Shown here piece after piece: positions 1 through 5,297 of a DNA stretch of 5,843 nucleotides (position 1 is the first letter of the stretch; the number at the start of each line of letters is the position of its first letter). This DNA is from Acidimicrobiales bacterium (GTDB lineage: Bacteria; Actinomycetota; Acidimicrobiia; Acidimicrobiales; CADCSY01). A program made the position numbers and the translations under genes. Below the pieces are notes generated by a model, which saw only the letters and a program-made list of their open reading frames with translations, was not told where the DNA came from and searched no databases. Where the stretch lies: positions 2,011 through 7,853 of the forward strand of contig JAUJLZ010000053.1 of NCBI GenBank assembly GCA_030447125.1, given 5' to 3'.

Positions 1-605
1 AGGCCGACGGTGAAGGACCCGAGGCCGTCCATCGTCAGGTCGAGGATCGTGTCGTCATAGCCGACATTGATCGAGGTGTTGCCCAGCCAGTTCCGCCCGA
101 CCCACTCGTAAAGCTCCCACAACGCACCGATGGCGAGACCGAGCGCGACCACGAGGAGGACGAGTCGGCTCCGTTGCCGCTGCGCTCCCGGCCAATCCGT
201 GCTGGCGAGCACACCCAAGTGATCGAGCATGAAGTACGTGGCACCAGCACTGACGCCCGTGGTGATGAAGTGCACGACGACGTCGACCCACCAGGCCGCT
301 TCGTACCAGCCCAGCGCACCGGCCCAGGCGGCCACGAGGAGCGCCACCGCGAAAGCGGCGTCGACAGGTCCGGGAATGTGCAGCAGCCGAGGCGCCAAGA
401 GGATGAAGAAGACGACGGTGAAACGGAGTGCGCCTTCGGTGCTGCTCACGGCGAAGCCGAGCGGCACACTGATCGCGGCCACGAGCCGGCCCACATCGCC
501 TAGGCGGCGCCAGGCCGAGGCCCCTTCCGGAGAGCTCGGGCGAATCGCCTGCCGCTCGTCGGTCCCCGTGCTCGCCCCCTCCGCTCCCTTCACTTCGGGT
601 CTCAT
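1..605 (-). CDS. DUF2238/YjdF-like integral membrane protein (C-terminus beyond window)
   Basis: Partial gene: the first 201 codons read from an ATG at 605-603 to the left edge with no stop. The first ~38 residues are hydrophilic (E, G, S, R rich) and lack a signal peptide. Hydrophobic segments follow at about residues 40-54, 60-75, 82-98, 108-126 and 147-166. The recognisable family pattern is WWVDVVVHF (residues 105-113), GALWELYEW (160-168) and DDTILDLTMDGLGS (184-197). Together these acidic and His residues in membrane-edge positions are typical of the DUF2238/YjdF family of predicted inner-membrane proteins, whose biochemical function is not established. The start is supported by being the first ATG in a frame that stays open throughout. 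The upstream G-run (TGGGGGTAG) is a poor and rather distant ribosome site, so a later start in the hydrophilic tail is possible. It is divergent from the DUF72 gene. Family assignment is by recalled motifs; function unknown. Confidence 0.82.
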   Translation of the reverse strand, partial: MRPEVKGAEGASTGTDERQAIRPSSPEGASAWRRLGDVGRLVAAISVPLGFAVSSTEGALRFTVVFFILLAPRLLHIPGPVDAAFAVALLVAAWAGALGWYEAAWWVDVVVHFITTGVSAGATYFMLDHLGVLASTDWPGAQRQRSRLVLLVVALGLAIGALWELYEWVGRNWLGNTSINVGYDDTILDLTMDGLGSFTVG

Positions 606-643
606 TACCCGTGGTCTACCCCCACACAAGTCCTTGCATCGGG

Positions 644-655
644 AACAGTACTGTT
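644..655. promoter_or_regulatory. Candidate operator: perfect 12-bp palindrome
   Basis: The sequence AACAGTACTGTT is identical to its own reverse complement. It is AT-rich compared with the surrounding GC-rich DNA. It lies 38 bp upstream of the minus-strand membrane gene start (605) and 90 bp upstream of the DUF72 start (746). A dyad of this size in a divergent promoter region is typical of a dimeric repressor site (TetR- or GntR-type operators are often of this form), but no regulator gene is in the window and the cognate protein is unknown. Confidence 0.45.
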
Positions 656-734
656 ACGTCCCCTGCCACCACTGCCTCGCTTCAGGTCGGCCACGTCCGC
701 CACCGGGTGTTGATCGTCAGCGCCCCAAGGACAT

Positions 735-740
735 AGGAAG
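735..740 (+). promoter_or_regulatory. Ribosome binding site of DUF72 gene
   Basis: AGGAAG lies 5 nt before the ATG at 746, a usable Shine-Dalgarno sequence that supports this start over downstream in-frame candidates. Confidence 0.6.
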
Positions 741-745
741 CGGGC

Positions 746-1666
746 ATGGGCATCTACGTGGGCACGTCGTCGTGGACCGATCCAACCCTCGTCCGCGACA
801 CCGAGTTCTACCCGCCTGGTGCCAGCTCGGCGGAGGAACGGCTGCGGTACTACGCGTCGATCTTCCCGGTGGTCGAGGTGGACAGCACGTTCTACGCTCC
901 GCCGTCTCCTGAGGTCGCCCGCCTGTGGGTGGAGCGCACGCCGCCGGGATTCCGCATGGAGATCAAGTCCTACGGGTTGTTCACTGGGCACCCTGTACGC
1001 CCGGCGACGATGTGGAAGGACCTGCGCAGCGAGATCCCGGTGGAGCATCAGGACAAGAAGAACGTCTACGTGGGGCACCTGCCGGACGAGCTGGTGGACG
1101 AGGCATGGGCACGCTTCGAAGACGCGCTGCGCCCACTGCACCATGCCGGCAAGCTCGGCGCCGTGGTGTTCCAGTGGCCGCCGTGGTTCACGGCCAAGCG
1201 GGCCAACCGAGAGCAGCTGGAGCGGTTGCGGGCGCAGCTCCCCGACTACCCCATCGCCGTGGAGTTCCGCCACGGCTCGTGGCTCTCGGAGGGGGACCGT
1301 GGCCCAACGCTCGAACTGTTGGAGGAACACCGCCTGACCTACGTGTGCGTGGACGAGCCCCAGGGCTTCAAGACATCGGTGCCGCCGGTGCTCGCAGCCA
1401 CGACCGAAGACCTGGCGCTCGTGCGCTTCCACGGTCAAAACGCCGAGAACTGGCAGCGCAAGGGGATCACCGCGGCGGAGCGCTTCCGGTACCTCTACGA
1501 CGAAGAGGAGCTGCAGGGGTGGGTCGCTCCGCTCAAGGACCTCTCCAGCCGAGCCGGTGAGACCCACGTCCTGATGAACAACTGCTATCAGGACTACGGC
1601 GTGCGCAACGCCCACCAACTCGGCGCCCTACTCGGTGAAGGGCTCCAGGCAGGGTCGCCGGCCTGA
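746..1666 (+). CDS. DUF72 domain-containing protein (YecE-like)
   Basis: Complete 306-aa cytosolic protein, about the usual length for the family. DUF72 proteins adopt a TIM-barrel-like fold; their reaction is not firmly established. The family hallmarks are in order: GTSSW (residues 6-10), FYPPG (21-25), VEVDSTFY (43-50), FQWPP (142-146), VEFRHGSW (172-179), an Asp in CVDEP (201-205), RFHGQN (227-232) and the C-terminal MNNCYQDYGVRNA block (277-289). The conserved polar residues at the strand ends (E44, D46, E173, R175, H176, H229, N278, N279) suggest an intact active-site-like pocket. The start has an AGGAAG ribosome site. The gene is divergent from the DUF2238-type membrane gene and convergent with the cupin gene, only 14 bp away. 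The last stem of the gene forms part of an inverted repeat with the cupin stop. The family call is strong; the substrate is unknown. Confidence 0.95.
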   Translation: MGIYVGTSSWTDPTLVRDTEFYPPGASSAEERLRYYASIFPVVEVDSTFYAPPSPEVARLWVERTPPGFRMEIKSYGLFTGHPVRPATMWKDLRSEIPVEHQDKKNVYVGHLPDELVDEAWARFEDALRPLHHAGKLGAVVFQWPPWFTAKRANREQLERLRAQLPDYPIAVEFRHGSWLSEGDRGPTLELLEEHRLTYVCVDEPQGFKTSVPPVLAATTEDLALVRFHGQNAENWQRKGITAAERFRYLYDEEELQGWVAPLKDLSSRAGETHVLMNNCYQDYGVRNAHQLGALLGEGLQAGSPA

Positions 1667-1689
1667 CCAGCCGCCACGGATCAGGCCGG
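1658..1689. terminator. Putative bidirectional terminator hairpin containing both stop codons
   Basis: CCGGCCTGA (1658-1666) and TCAGGCCGG (1681-1689) form a perfect 9-bp inverted repeat around a 14-nt loop. The left arm ends with the TGA of the DUF72 gene and the right arm is the complement of the cupin gene's final CCG-GCC-TGA. Transcripts from either side would form the same GC-rich stem at their end. There is no T-run on either side, so termination efficiency is uncertain. It may instead act as a transcript 3' end stabiliser or be a by-product of both proteins ending in Pro-Ala-stop. Confidence 0.5.
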
Positions 1690-1989
1690 GCGAGCGGCCT
1701 CGATGCACTCGACGCCGTCGGGCCCCACCGTGGCGGCATGGTCGGTGCCGGGCTCCACGTCCAGGCGGTCGCCGCGGTGCAGCTCGACGTCCCCCTCACC
1801 GGTGTGGAACACGATGCTGCCCCACACGCAGAACAACACCTTGTGGTAGTCGTGGCAGTGCCAGCCGTAGCGGTCGCCCGGTGCGTTTCCCCAGGCCTGG
1901 GGCGTCAGCCCCTCGGCCCGCAACCATGCCTCCAGCTCCGTGCGCCCCGGCGCCTCCCCACCCCTGGCGGGCTCCACCCGCACGCTCAC
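1681..1989 (-). CDS. Small single-domain cupin protein
   Basis: A 102-aa protein read from a GTG at 1989-1987. The cupin core is visible: motif 1 is YGWHCHDYHKVLFCVWG (residues 41-57), with H44 and H46 as metal-ligand candidates. Motif 2 is GDRLDVEPGTDH (73-84), with H84 as the matching ligand. The Glu normally found a few residues after HxH appears replaced by K50, so metal binding may be altered. The N-terminal ~30 residues (TELEAWLRAEGL) look helical. There is no signal peptide. The start codon overlaps the stop of the 91-aa gene upstream by 4 bp (GTGA), and no separate ribosome site is visible, which points to translational coupling. Small cupins may be enzymes, sugar or metabolite binders, or regulatory partners; I cannot choose. 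The same frame stays open upstream to 2394, but that extension overlaps the better-supported 91-aa gene. Confidence 0.85.
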   Translation of the reverse strand: MSVRVEPARGGEAPGRTELEAWLRAEGLTPQAWGNAPGDRYGWHCHDYHKVLFCVWGSIVFHTGEGDVELHRGDRLDVEPGTDHAATVGPDGVECIEAARPA

Positions 1990-2261
1990 GACAGGCGGCG
2001 GCGCAGCTCGTCCAGGTACTCCGGGAAGTAGTCGGAGATGGTGGTGAGCGGGAACTCCCGCAGGATCGACGTCGGCGGCTCCCGCTCCAAGAGGAACTCG
2101 AACGACTCCCTCACCAGGGTCTCGCCGTCCACCTCGGGCAGTCCCAGGTCGTCGACCAAGGACTGGGGCACGGTGACCTCGTGACTCGTCTCGGCCCCGT
2201 CCCCGCGCACCGTCACCCCGAACTCCCGGGGCCCCATCGCCGTCACGTGCAGCTGCGTCAT
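1986..2261 (-). CDS. Hypothetical protein of 91 aa, coupled to cupin
   Basis: Soluble 91-aa protein with no signal peptide or membrane segment. The start at ATG 2261-2259 is chosen because a perfect AAGGAGG lies 6 nt upstream; an in-frame start at 2291 would precede that site. The N-terminal half looks like beta strands (QLHVTAMG, FGVTVRG, SHEVTVP). The C-terminal half is more helical, with LVRESFEFLLEREP (residues 39-52), SILREF (55-60) and a terminal YFPEYLDELRRRL stretch (78-90). I recall this general pattern from short conserved hypotheticals in actinobacteria but cannot name a family. It is the first gene of a two-gene unit with the cupin, overlapping it by 4 bp, so the two products are probably needed together or in proportion. 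It is divergent from the glycosyltransferase gene. Confidence 0.8.
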   Translation of the reverse strand: MTQLHVTAMGPREFGVTVRGDGAETSHEVTVPQSLVDDLGLPEVDGETLVRESFEFLLEREPPTSILREFPLTTISDYFPEYLDELRRRLS

Positions 2262-2267
2262 GACCAA

Positions 2268-2274
2268 CCTCCTT
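2268..2274 (-). promoter_or_regulatory. Strong ribosome binding site for the 91-aa gene
   Basis: The minus strand reads AAGGAGG, a full anti-16S match, with a 6-nt spacer to the ATG at 2261. This fixes the start of the hypothetical gene and excludes the longer in-frame version from 2291. Confidence 0.85.
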
Positions 2275-2334
2275 CCCCCCGAGACCCCCACACATTGCCA
2301 GACCGCAGGCCCGCTTCAGCCTAGAGAGAGGATG

Positions 2335-2350
2335 CGAGGACGAATCCTCG
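2335..2350. repeat. Inverted repeat in the glycosyltransferase leader
   Basis: CGAGGA-CGAA-TCCTCG is a perfect 6-bp dyad with a 4-nt centre, ending 27 bp before the glycosyltransferase ATG. A second, weaker dyad (CCGCA-C-TGCGG, 2352-2362) follows directly. They could fold in the 5' leader as a hairpin affecting translation or serve as a protein-binding site. The region between the divergent starts (2262-2377) shows no clear promoter; a TTGCCA at 2295-2300 lacks a good -10. Confidence 0.35.
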
Positions 2351-2377
2351 ACCGCACTGCGGGGGTAGTGGCCCACC

Positions 2378-3442
2378 ATGCGCATCGGAATCATCGCTCC
2401 GCCCTGGGTACCTGTTCCTCCGCCGAACTACGGGGGCACCGAAACGGTCGTGGACAGGCTGGCCCGAGGGTTCCACGCCGCCGGCCATGAGGTGCTGCTG
2501 TTCACCACCGGCGACTCGACGTGCCCGGTCCCCATGCAATGGGTTTTCCAGCGCTCGGAAGAGCTGCAGATCGGATCGGTCACCGCCGAGATGCGCCACG
2601 CCGTGCGGGCCTACGACGTGCTCCAGGACTTCGACATCGTGCACGACCACACCATCGCCGGTCCCCCCTACGGCAGCCACTTCCCCGGCCTGCGAGTGGT
2701 CACGACCAACCACGGCCCCTTCAGCGATGATCTGCTCGACATCTACCGGGCCGTCGGCCCCATGGTCTCGGTCATCGCCATCTCCCAGTCCCAGGCCAGC
2801 TTCGCCGACCGGGTGCCCATCGCCAAGGTCATCCACCACGGCATCGACGTCGAGGAGCTCCCCTTCGGAGCCGGCGACGGCGGCTACTTCTTGTTCCTCG
2901 GCCGCATGGTTCCGGACAAGGGTGCCCGGGAGGCGGCGCTGATCGCCCGGCAGGCAGGTGTCCCCCTGTGCATCGCCGCCAAGATGCGCGAGCCCCTCGA
3001 GCACGAGTACTTCGAGGCCCAGGTGCGCCCCGTCCTCGGCGGCGACATCGAGTACGTCGGCGAGGTGGGGGGCTCGGACAAGTACGACCTCCTGGCCGGG
3101 GCGGCCGGCCTGCTCAACCCCATCCGCTGGCCCGAGCCCTTCGGCCTGGTCATGATCGAGGCGCTGGCCTGTGGCACTCCCGTGCTCACCTACCCCGAAG
3201 GGGCCGCTCCCGAGATCGTGGACGACGGGGTGACGGGGTTCCTCTGCGGCGGCCAAGACGCCATGGTCGACGCCGTGGGAACGGTCGGCCAGATCGACCG
3301 GCAGAAGTGCCGGGCGGCCGTGGAGGAACGGTTCTCGACCAGCCGGATGGTGGCCAGCCATCTGGAGCTGTTCGAGTCGCTGCTCGCCTCGCCGGCGTGG
3401 TCTCGGCCCACCGCGGCTGCCGTGGTGTCCTCTGACCCTTGA
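2378..3442 (+). CDS. Glycosyltransferase family 4 (GT-B fold)
   Basis: Complete 354-aa cytosolic or membrane-associated glycosyltransferase that would move a sugar from a nucleotide-sugar donor to an unknown acceptor with retention. The N-terminal domain opens with MRIGIIAPPWVPVPPP and the glycine loop YGGTE (residues 18-22). It also contains DIVHDH (86-91), VVTTNHGP (107-114) and AISQSQ (134-139) before a linker ending in VIHHGID (151-157). The C-terminal donor domain begins at YFLFLGRMVPDKG (170-182) and carries the family's E-x7-E motif in PEPFGLVMIEAL (E253 and E261), then ACGTPVL (264-270) and GVTGFL (284-289). Both domains are present but the protein is on the short side for GT4. There is no strong Shine-Dalgarno; a G-run at 2361-2365 is distant, so initiation may be weak. 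The isolated position gives no clue to the acceptor. The YGGTE subtype is common among stand-alone actinobacterial GT4 genes. Confidence 0.95.
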   Translation: MRIGIIAPPWVPVPPPNYGGTETVVDRLARGFHAAGHEVLLFTTGDSTCPVPMQWVFQRSEELQIGSVTAEMRHAVRAYDVLQDFDIVHDHTIAGPPYGSHFPGLRVVTTNHGPFSDDLLDIYRAVGPMVSVIAISQSQASFADRVPIAKVIHHGIDVEELPFGAGDGGYFLFLGRMVPDKGAREAALIARQAGVPLCIAAKMREPLEHEYFEAQVRPVLGGDIEYVGEVGGSDKYDLLAGAAGLLNPIRWPEPFGLVMIEALACGTPVLTYPEGAAPEIVDDGVTGFLCGGQDAMVDAVGTVGQIDRQKCRAAVEERFSTSRMVASHLELFESLLASPAWSRPTAAAVVSSDP

Positions 3443-3455
3443 TCTACTGATCTAC
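3440..3455. repeat. 8-bp perfect tandem duplication at the glycosyltransferase stop
   Basis: TGATCTAC is repeated twice head to tail. The first TGA is the glycosyltransferase stop codon. The rest of the 77-bp gap to the convergent tyrosinase-like gene (3443-3519) shows no terminator-like hairpin with a T-run and no gene. Confidence 0.7.
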
Positions 3456-3519
3456 CTTCGCTCGCTCAGCGCACCACGTCTCGGCGGCACGGCGGTCAGC
3501 GGTCGAGCTTCCCCCCGGT

Positions 3520-4467
3520 TCAGATCTCCACCGGCGCCTCGAGGTGGTGGAACTTGCCGGAGGAGACGACGGCCGACAGGAGCTTGGCCATGTCGCTCGA
3601 GTGGCTGCGTTGGGCCTGGCGGGACAGCGAGGGCGAGGCCACCTCGGGCGCCAGCAGGGCGTGGGGTTCGTCGTCCTCGTGGCCGTGGGGCATGTTTCCC
3701 TCCCAGGTGCCGGTCCACTCGATCCGGTCGATGCCGTTCGCCGTGCGCCAGTCCTCGATGCGGTCGTCGACCCACCCGTGGAGCTTCCAGAAGATCGGGT
3801 TGACGTGGCTCGAGTAGGTGTCGCCCAGCCAGTCGTAGGAAGGGTCGTCCCAGCGAGGGTCGATGTCATCCGGACTGGTGTCGTCGACGTCGGGTCGGAT
3901 GGCTGGCGGTTCCACCGCCCAACGCATGTGCATCTGGTTGTGGATCGTGTACTCGAGGAGCGCACCGAAGTGGCCGAGGCTCCATTGCCGGAGGGCATCG
4001 GGGTCGGTGTACTGGCGCTCCCAACTGGTGAAGGTGGCGCCGAAGAACTCAGGCGACTTCACCCGCTGGAGGAAGTCGTTGAACGCCGGGTTGCCCGTGT
4101 CCCACGCTGGAGGGACGGGGTAGTCGGGATCGTCGGGGCGGGGGATCGGGTGCCATCCGTTGATCTTCGGGTAGTCGGCCTGGCCGACCTCGCGCAGGAC
4201 GTCGTTCACCGAAGCGATCATGCGACGGTGCATGTAGAGGAAATCCTCCCCGGAGGCGTTGTCGAGGATCGGGCGTAGGGAACCGTCGGGCTGGACGCGC
4301 TGGGCGGGTCGGGGGGGCTCCCAGCCGATGGCCCGGATCTGGTCCTGGGTGGAGGGGTCGTAGGCCAACCACATGTTGCGCACCTGGTGCCAGAGGTAGT
4401 GGTGCACGCGCACGTCACGGGCCGCCATCATCGTGACCACCTGGTTGGGCAGCAGCGGTGCGGTCAC
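3520..4467 (-). CDS. Tyrosinase-like di-copper protein (PvdP-like)
   Basis: A 315-aa protein from a GTG start with GGAGG 9 nt upstream. CuB hallmarks are clear: IHNQMH (residues 175-180, H176 and H180), then HVNPIFWKLHGWVDDRIEDW (221-240), where H230 matches the third CuB ligand of the tyrosinase DPxFxxHHxxxD motif. On the CuA side, DFLYMHRRMI (76-85) matches the FLPWHRxxL pattern and gives H80. The His usually nine residues before it is Ala here, and the first ligand could only be one of H22, H23 or H27. The SGEDFLYMHRRMI segment and overall shape recall PvdP-type tyrosinases (pyoverdine chromophore maturation), but no pyoverdine or peptide synthetase gene is present. There is no Sec or Tat signal, unlike exported PvdP. 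The product could be a phenol/diphenol oxidase, a tailoring enzyme or a non-oxidase copper protein. It lies 33 bp downstream of the 189-aa gene, so they probably form one operon. Confidence 0.78.
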   Translation of the reverse strand: MTAPLLPNQVVTMMAARDVRVHHYLWHQVRNMWLAYDPSTQDQIRAIGWEPPRPAQRVQPDGSLRPILDNASGEDFLYMHRRMIASVNDVLREVGQADYPKINGWHPIPRPDDPDYPVPPAWDTGNPAFNDFLQRVKSPEFFGATFTSWERQYTDPDALRQWSLGHFGALLEYTIHNQMHMRWAVEPPAIRPDVDDTSPDDIDPRWDDPSYDWLGDTYSSHVNPIFWKLHGWVDDRIEDWRTANGIDRIEWTGTWEGNMPHGHEDDEPHALLAPEVASPSLSRQAQRSHSSDMAKLLSAVVSSGKFHHLEAPVEI

Positions 4468-4476
4468 CTCAGCTCA

Positions 4477-4481
4477 CCTCC
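4477..4481 (-). promoter_or_regulatory. Ribosome binding site for tyrosinase-like gene
   Basis: The minus strand reads GGAGGTGAG, with GGAGG 9 nt from the GTG at 4467. This supports the GTG start and indicates that the gene is translated independently of the upstream 189-aa gene, although the 33-bp gap suggests a shared transcript. Confidence 0.6.
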
Positions 4482-4500
4482 CCTCGTACCCACGAAGAGC

Positions 4501-5070
4501 CTAGCCACCCTGGACCCGCACGAACAGGTGGTTGAAGCCGGCGATGCCACCGATCTGGGCTCCCACCTCCAGCACCGTGTATGTCGCCAGCCAGTCAGGA
4601 AAGGAGGGCGTGGGGATCTTGGCGATGGCGTCGCGGAAGGCCTCACCGAAGTCGAAGGCCCTGGAGATGCCGATCGCTTCGCCTCCGCCGGTCGGGAGAT
4701 CCAGTCCCCATGCCCCCGGGCCCGAATCCGCTAGCGCTCTGACCGCAGACTCGTCGGCGGCCGTGAGGTTCTCGACGTCCAGGGATAGCTCACCGCCGGC
4801 GTGGTGCAACGTGACGTCCTCGCGCACCACGCCGACCTGGAACGCTTGCTGGTGCTCGTAGGCCACCGCCTCGGGAACGCATCTGACGTTGGGGAGCGTG
4901 TACCAGGTGGCGATGAAGGCCGGGGGCTCCACGTCGAGGAGGCTTCGCTCGACGTTGATGAAGTGACACCCGTTGGGCTTCTCGCCGACGAGTCGCAACA
5001 GCAGGTGCTCTCCCACCTGGTAGGCCTTGGCCTGCTCCACCGCGGCCAGTTCTCGTGTGGCCGGTGCCAT
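4501..5070 (-). CDS. Unrecognised 189-aa protein upstream of tyrosinase-like gene
   Basis: Soluble protein with no signal peptide or membrane segment. I do not recognise the family. The start at ATG 5070-5068 is set by AGGAGG with a 6-nt spacer. The same frame is open upstream to 5241, but that part reads as low-complexity G/R/P and is probably non-coding. Visible features are alternating strand-like segments (HLLLRLVGE, GCHFINVERSLLDVEPPAFIATWYTLP) over residues 22-60, a mixed middle, a Gly-rich loop PTGGGEAIG (126-134), and a C-terminal segment of a helix plus two strands (EAFRDAIAKIP, ATYTVLEVGAQIGGIAGFNHLFVRVQ; 143-187). It has two Cys (C35, C64) and scattered His (H22, H36, H73, H89, H90, H181). 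It is the first gene of the probable operon with the di-copper protein, so a chaperone-like, copper-delivery or substrate-binding role is possible by analogy with tyrosinase caddie proteins, but it shows no sequence resemblance I can claim. Confidence 0.8.
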   Translation of the reverse strand: MAPATRELAAVEQAKAYQVGEHLLLRLVGEKPNGCHFINVERSLLDVEPPAFIATWYTLPNVRCVPEAVAYEHQQAFQVGVVREDVTLHHAGGELSLDVENLTAADESAVRALADSGPGAWGLDLPTGGGEAIGISRAFDFGEAFRDAIAKIPTPSFPDWLATYTVLEVGAQIGGIAGFNHLFVRVQGG

Positions 5071-5076
5071 GTCCGG

Positions 5077-5082
5077 CCTCCT
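5077..5082 (-). promoter_or_regulatory. Ribosome binding site for the 189-aa gene
   Basis: The minus strand reads AGGAGG, 6 nt before the ATG at 5070. It selects this start over the upstream in-frame candidates, which have a composition unlike protein coding. Confidence 0.8.
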
Positions 5083-5274
5083 CTCCTTGGGAAGGTGGGG
5101 CTGTCGGTGATCCCGTCCCCGGTGAGGTTCAGTGTCCGCTCGGCGGGCGAGCAGGACAAGGGGGCCACCACGTCCGCCCTCGGGGAGGCCACCACCACCG
5201 CAGGACCGCCGCCGCTGGGGGCCCTCGGTAATGCGGCTCACCCAAGGCGAGCGGAAGTCAGGGGAACCACCGGT

Positions 5275-5296
5275 TGAGGTTCGACGTCCAACCTCA
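5275..5296. repeat. Inverted repeat just before the secreted protein start
   Basis: TGAGGTT (5275-5281) and AACCTCA (5290-5296) are a perfect 7-bp inverted repeat around an 8-nt loop, ending 1 nt before the proposed GTG. In RNA it would fold over the initiation region. It could regulate translation or bind a regulator. CGACGTC also occurs twice as a direct repeat (5282-5288, 5301-5307). Confidence 0.45.
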
Positions 5297-5297
5297 G

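Larger units (their letters stand above)
606..745. other. Divergent intergenic region between membrane protein and DUF72 genes
   Basis: This is a 140-bp gap between two divergently oriented start codons, so it must hold promoters for both genes. The clearest structure is the perfect palindrome at 644-655, listed separately. I do not see a convincing -35/-10 pair for either direction. A TTGATC at 710-715 has no good -10 partner before the DUF72 ribosome site. Confidence 0.6.
5071..5297. other. Divergent intergenic region, 189-aa gene and secreted protein gene
   Basis: This is a 227-bp gap between divergent starts. For the minus direction, the best promoter guess is TTGTCC (complement of 5154-5159) with a 17-bp spacer to GACACT (complement of 5131-5136), which matches consensus only in part. 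A short dyad GCTCG-GCGGG-CGAGC (5138-5152) lies in that spacer. For the plus direction no clear promoter is visible. I see no small gene in either strand that I would support. Confidence 0.4.

Noticed and set aside
229..912. Plus-strand open frame of 227 codons at the left side
   Set aside because: It runs antisense to the DUF2238-type membrane gene, through the intergenic region, and into the DUF72 gene in another frame. Composition is P/R/S-rich and there is no ribosome site.
605..1618. Long minus-strand open frame (337 codons) opposite the DUF72 gene
   Set aside because: The DUF72 gene on the plus strand has unmistakable family motifs. The opposite frame is rich in R, H, V and L with no recognisable motif, as expected for a shadow in high-GC DNA.
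1990..2394. Upstream extension of the cupin reading frame to an ATG at 2394, giving a 237-aa protein
   Set aside because: The extension lies antisense-frame over the 91-aa gene, which has a perfect ribosome site, and its residues are G/R/A-rich shadow-like sequence. It also runs across the divergent promoter region into the start of the glycosyltransferase gene.
2321..3361. Long minus-strand open frame (346 codons) opposite the glycosyltransferase gene
   Set aside because: The plus strand encodes a complete GT4 protein. The opposite frame has biased D/G/V/H composition and no domain signal.
3443..3519. Terminator between the glycosyltransferase and tyrosinase-like genes
   Set aside because: I found no GC-rich stem of useful length followed by a T-run on either strand. 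Only weak 5-bp pairings are present.
3544..4278. Plus-strand open frame (244 codons) opposite the tyrosinase-like gene
   Set aside because: It is a V/E/G-rich shadow with no motif, whereas the minus strand shows CuB motifs and a ribosome site.
5138..5152. Short dyad GCTCG/CGAGC in the intergenic region
   Set aside because: Five base pairs in GC-rich DNA is expected by chance; noted only within the intergenic description.
5071..5241. Upstream extension of the 189-aa protein to 5241
   Set aside because: The added residues are low-complexity G/R/P, and the AGGAGG at 5077-5082 points to the ATG at 5070.
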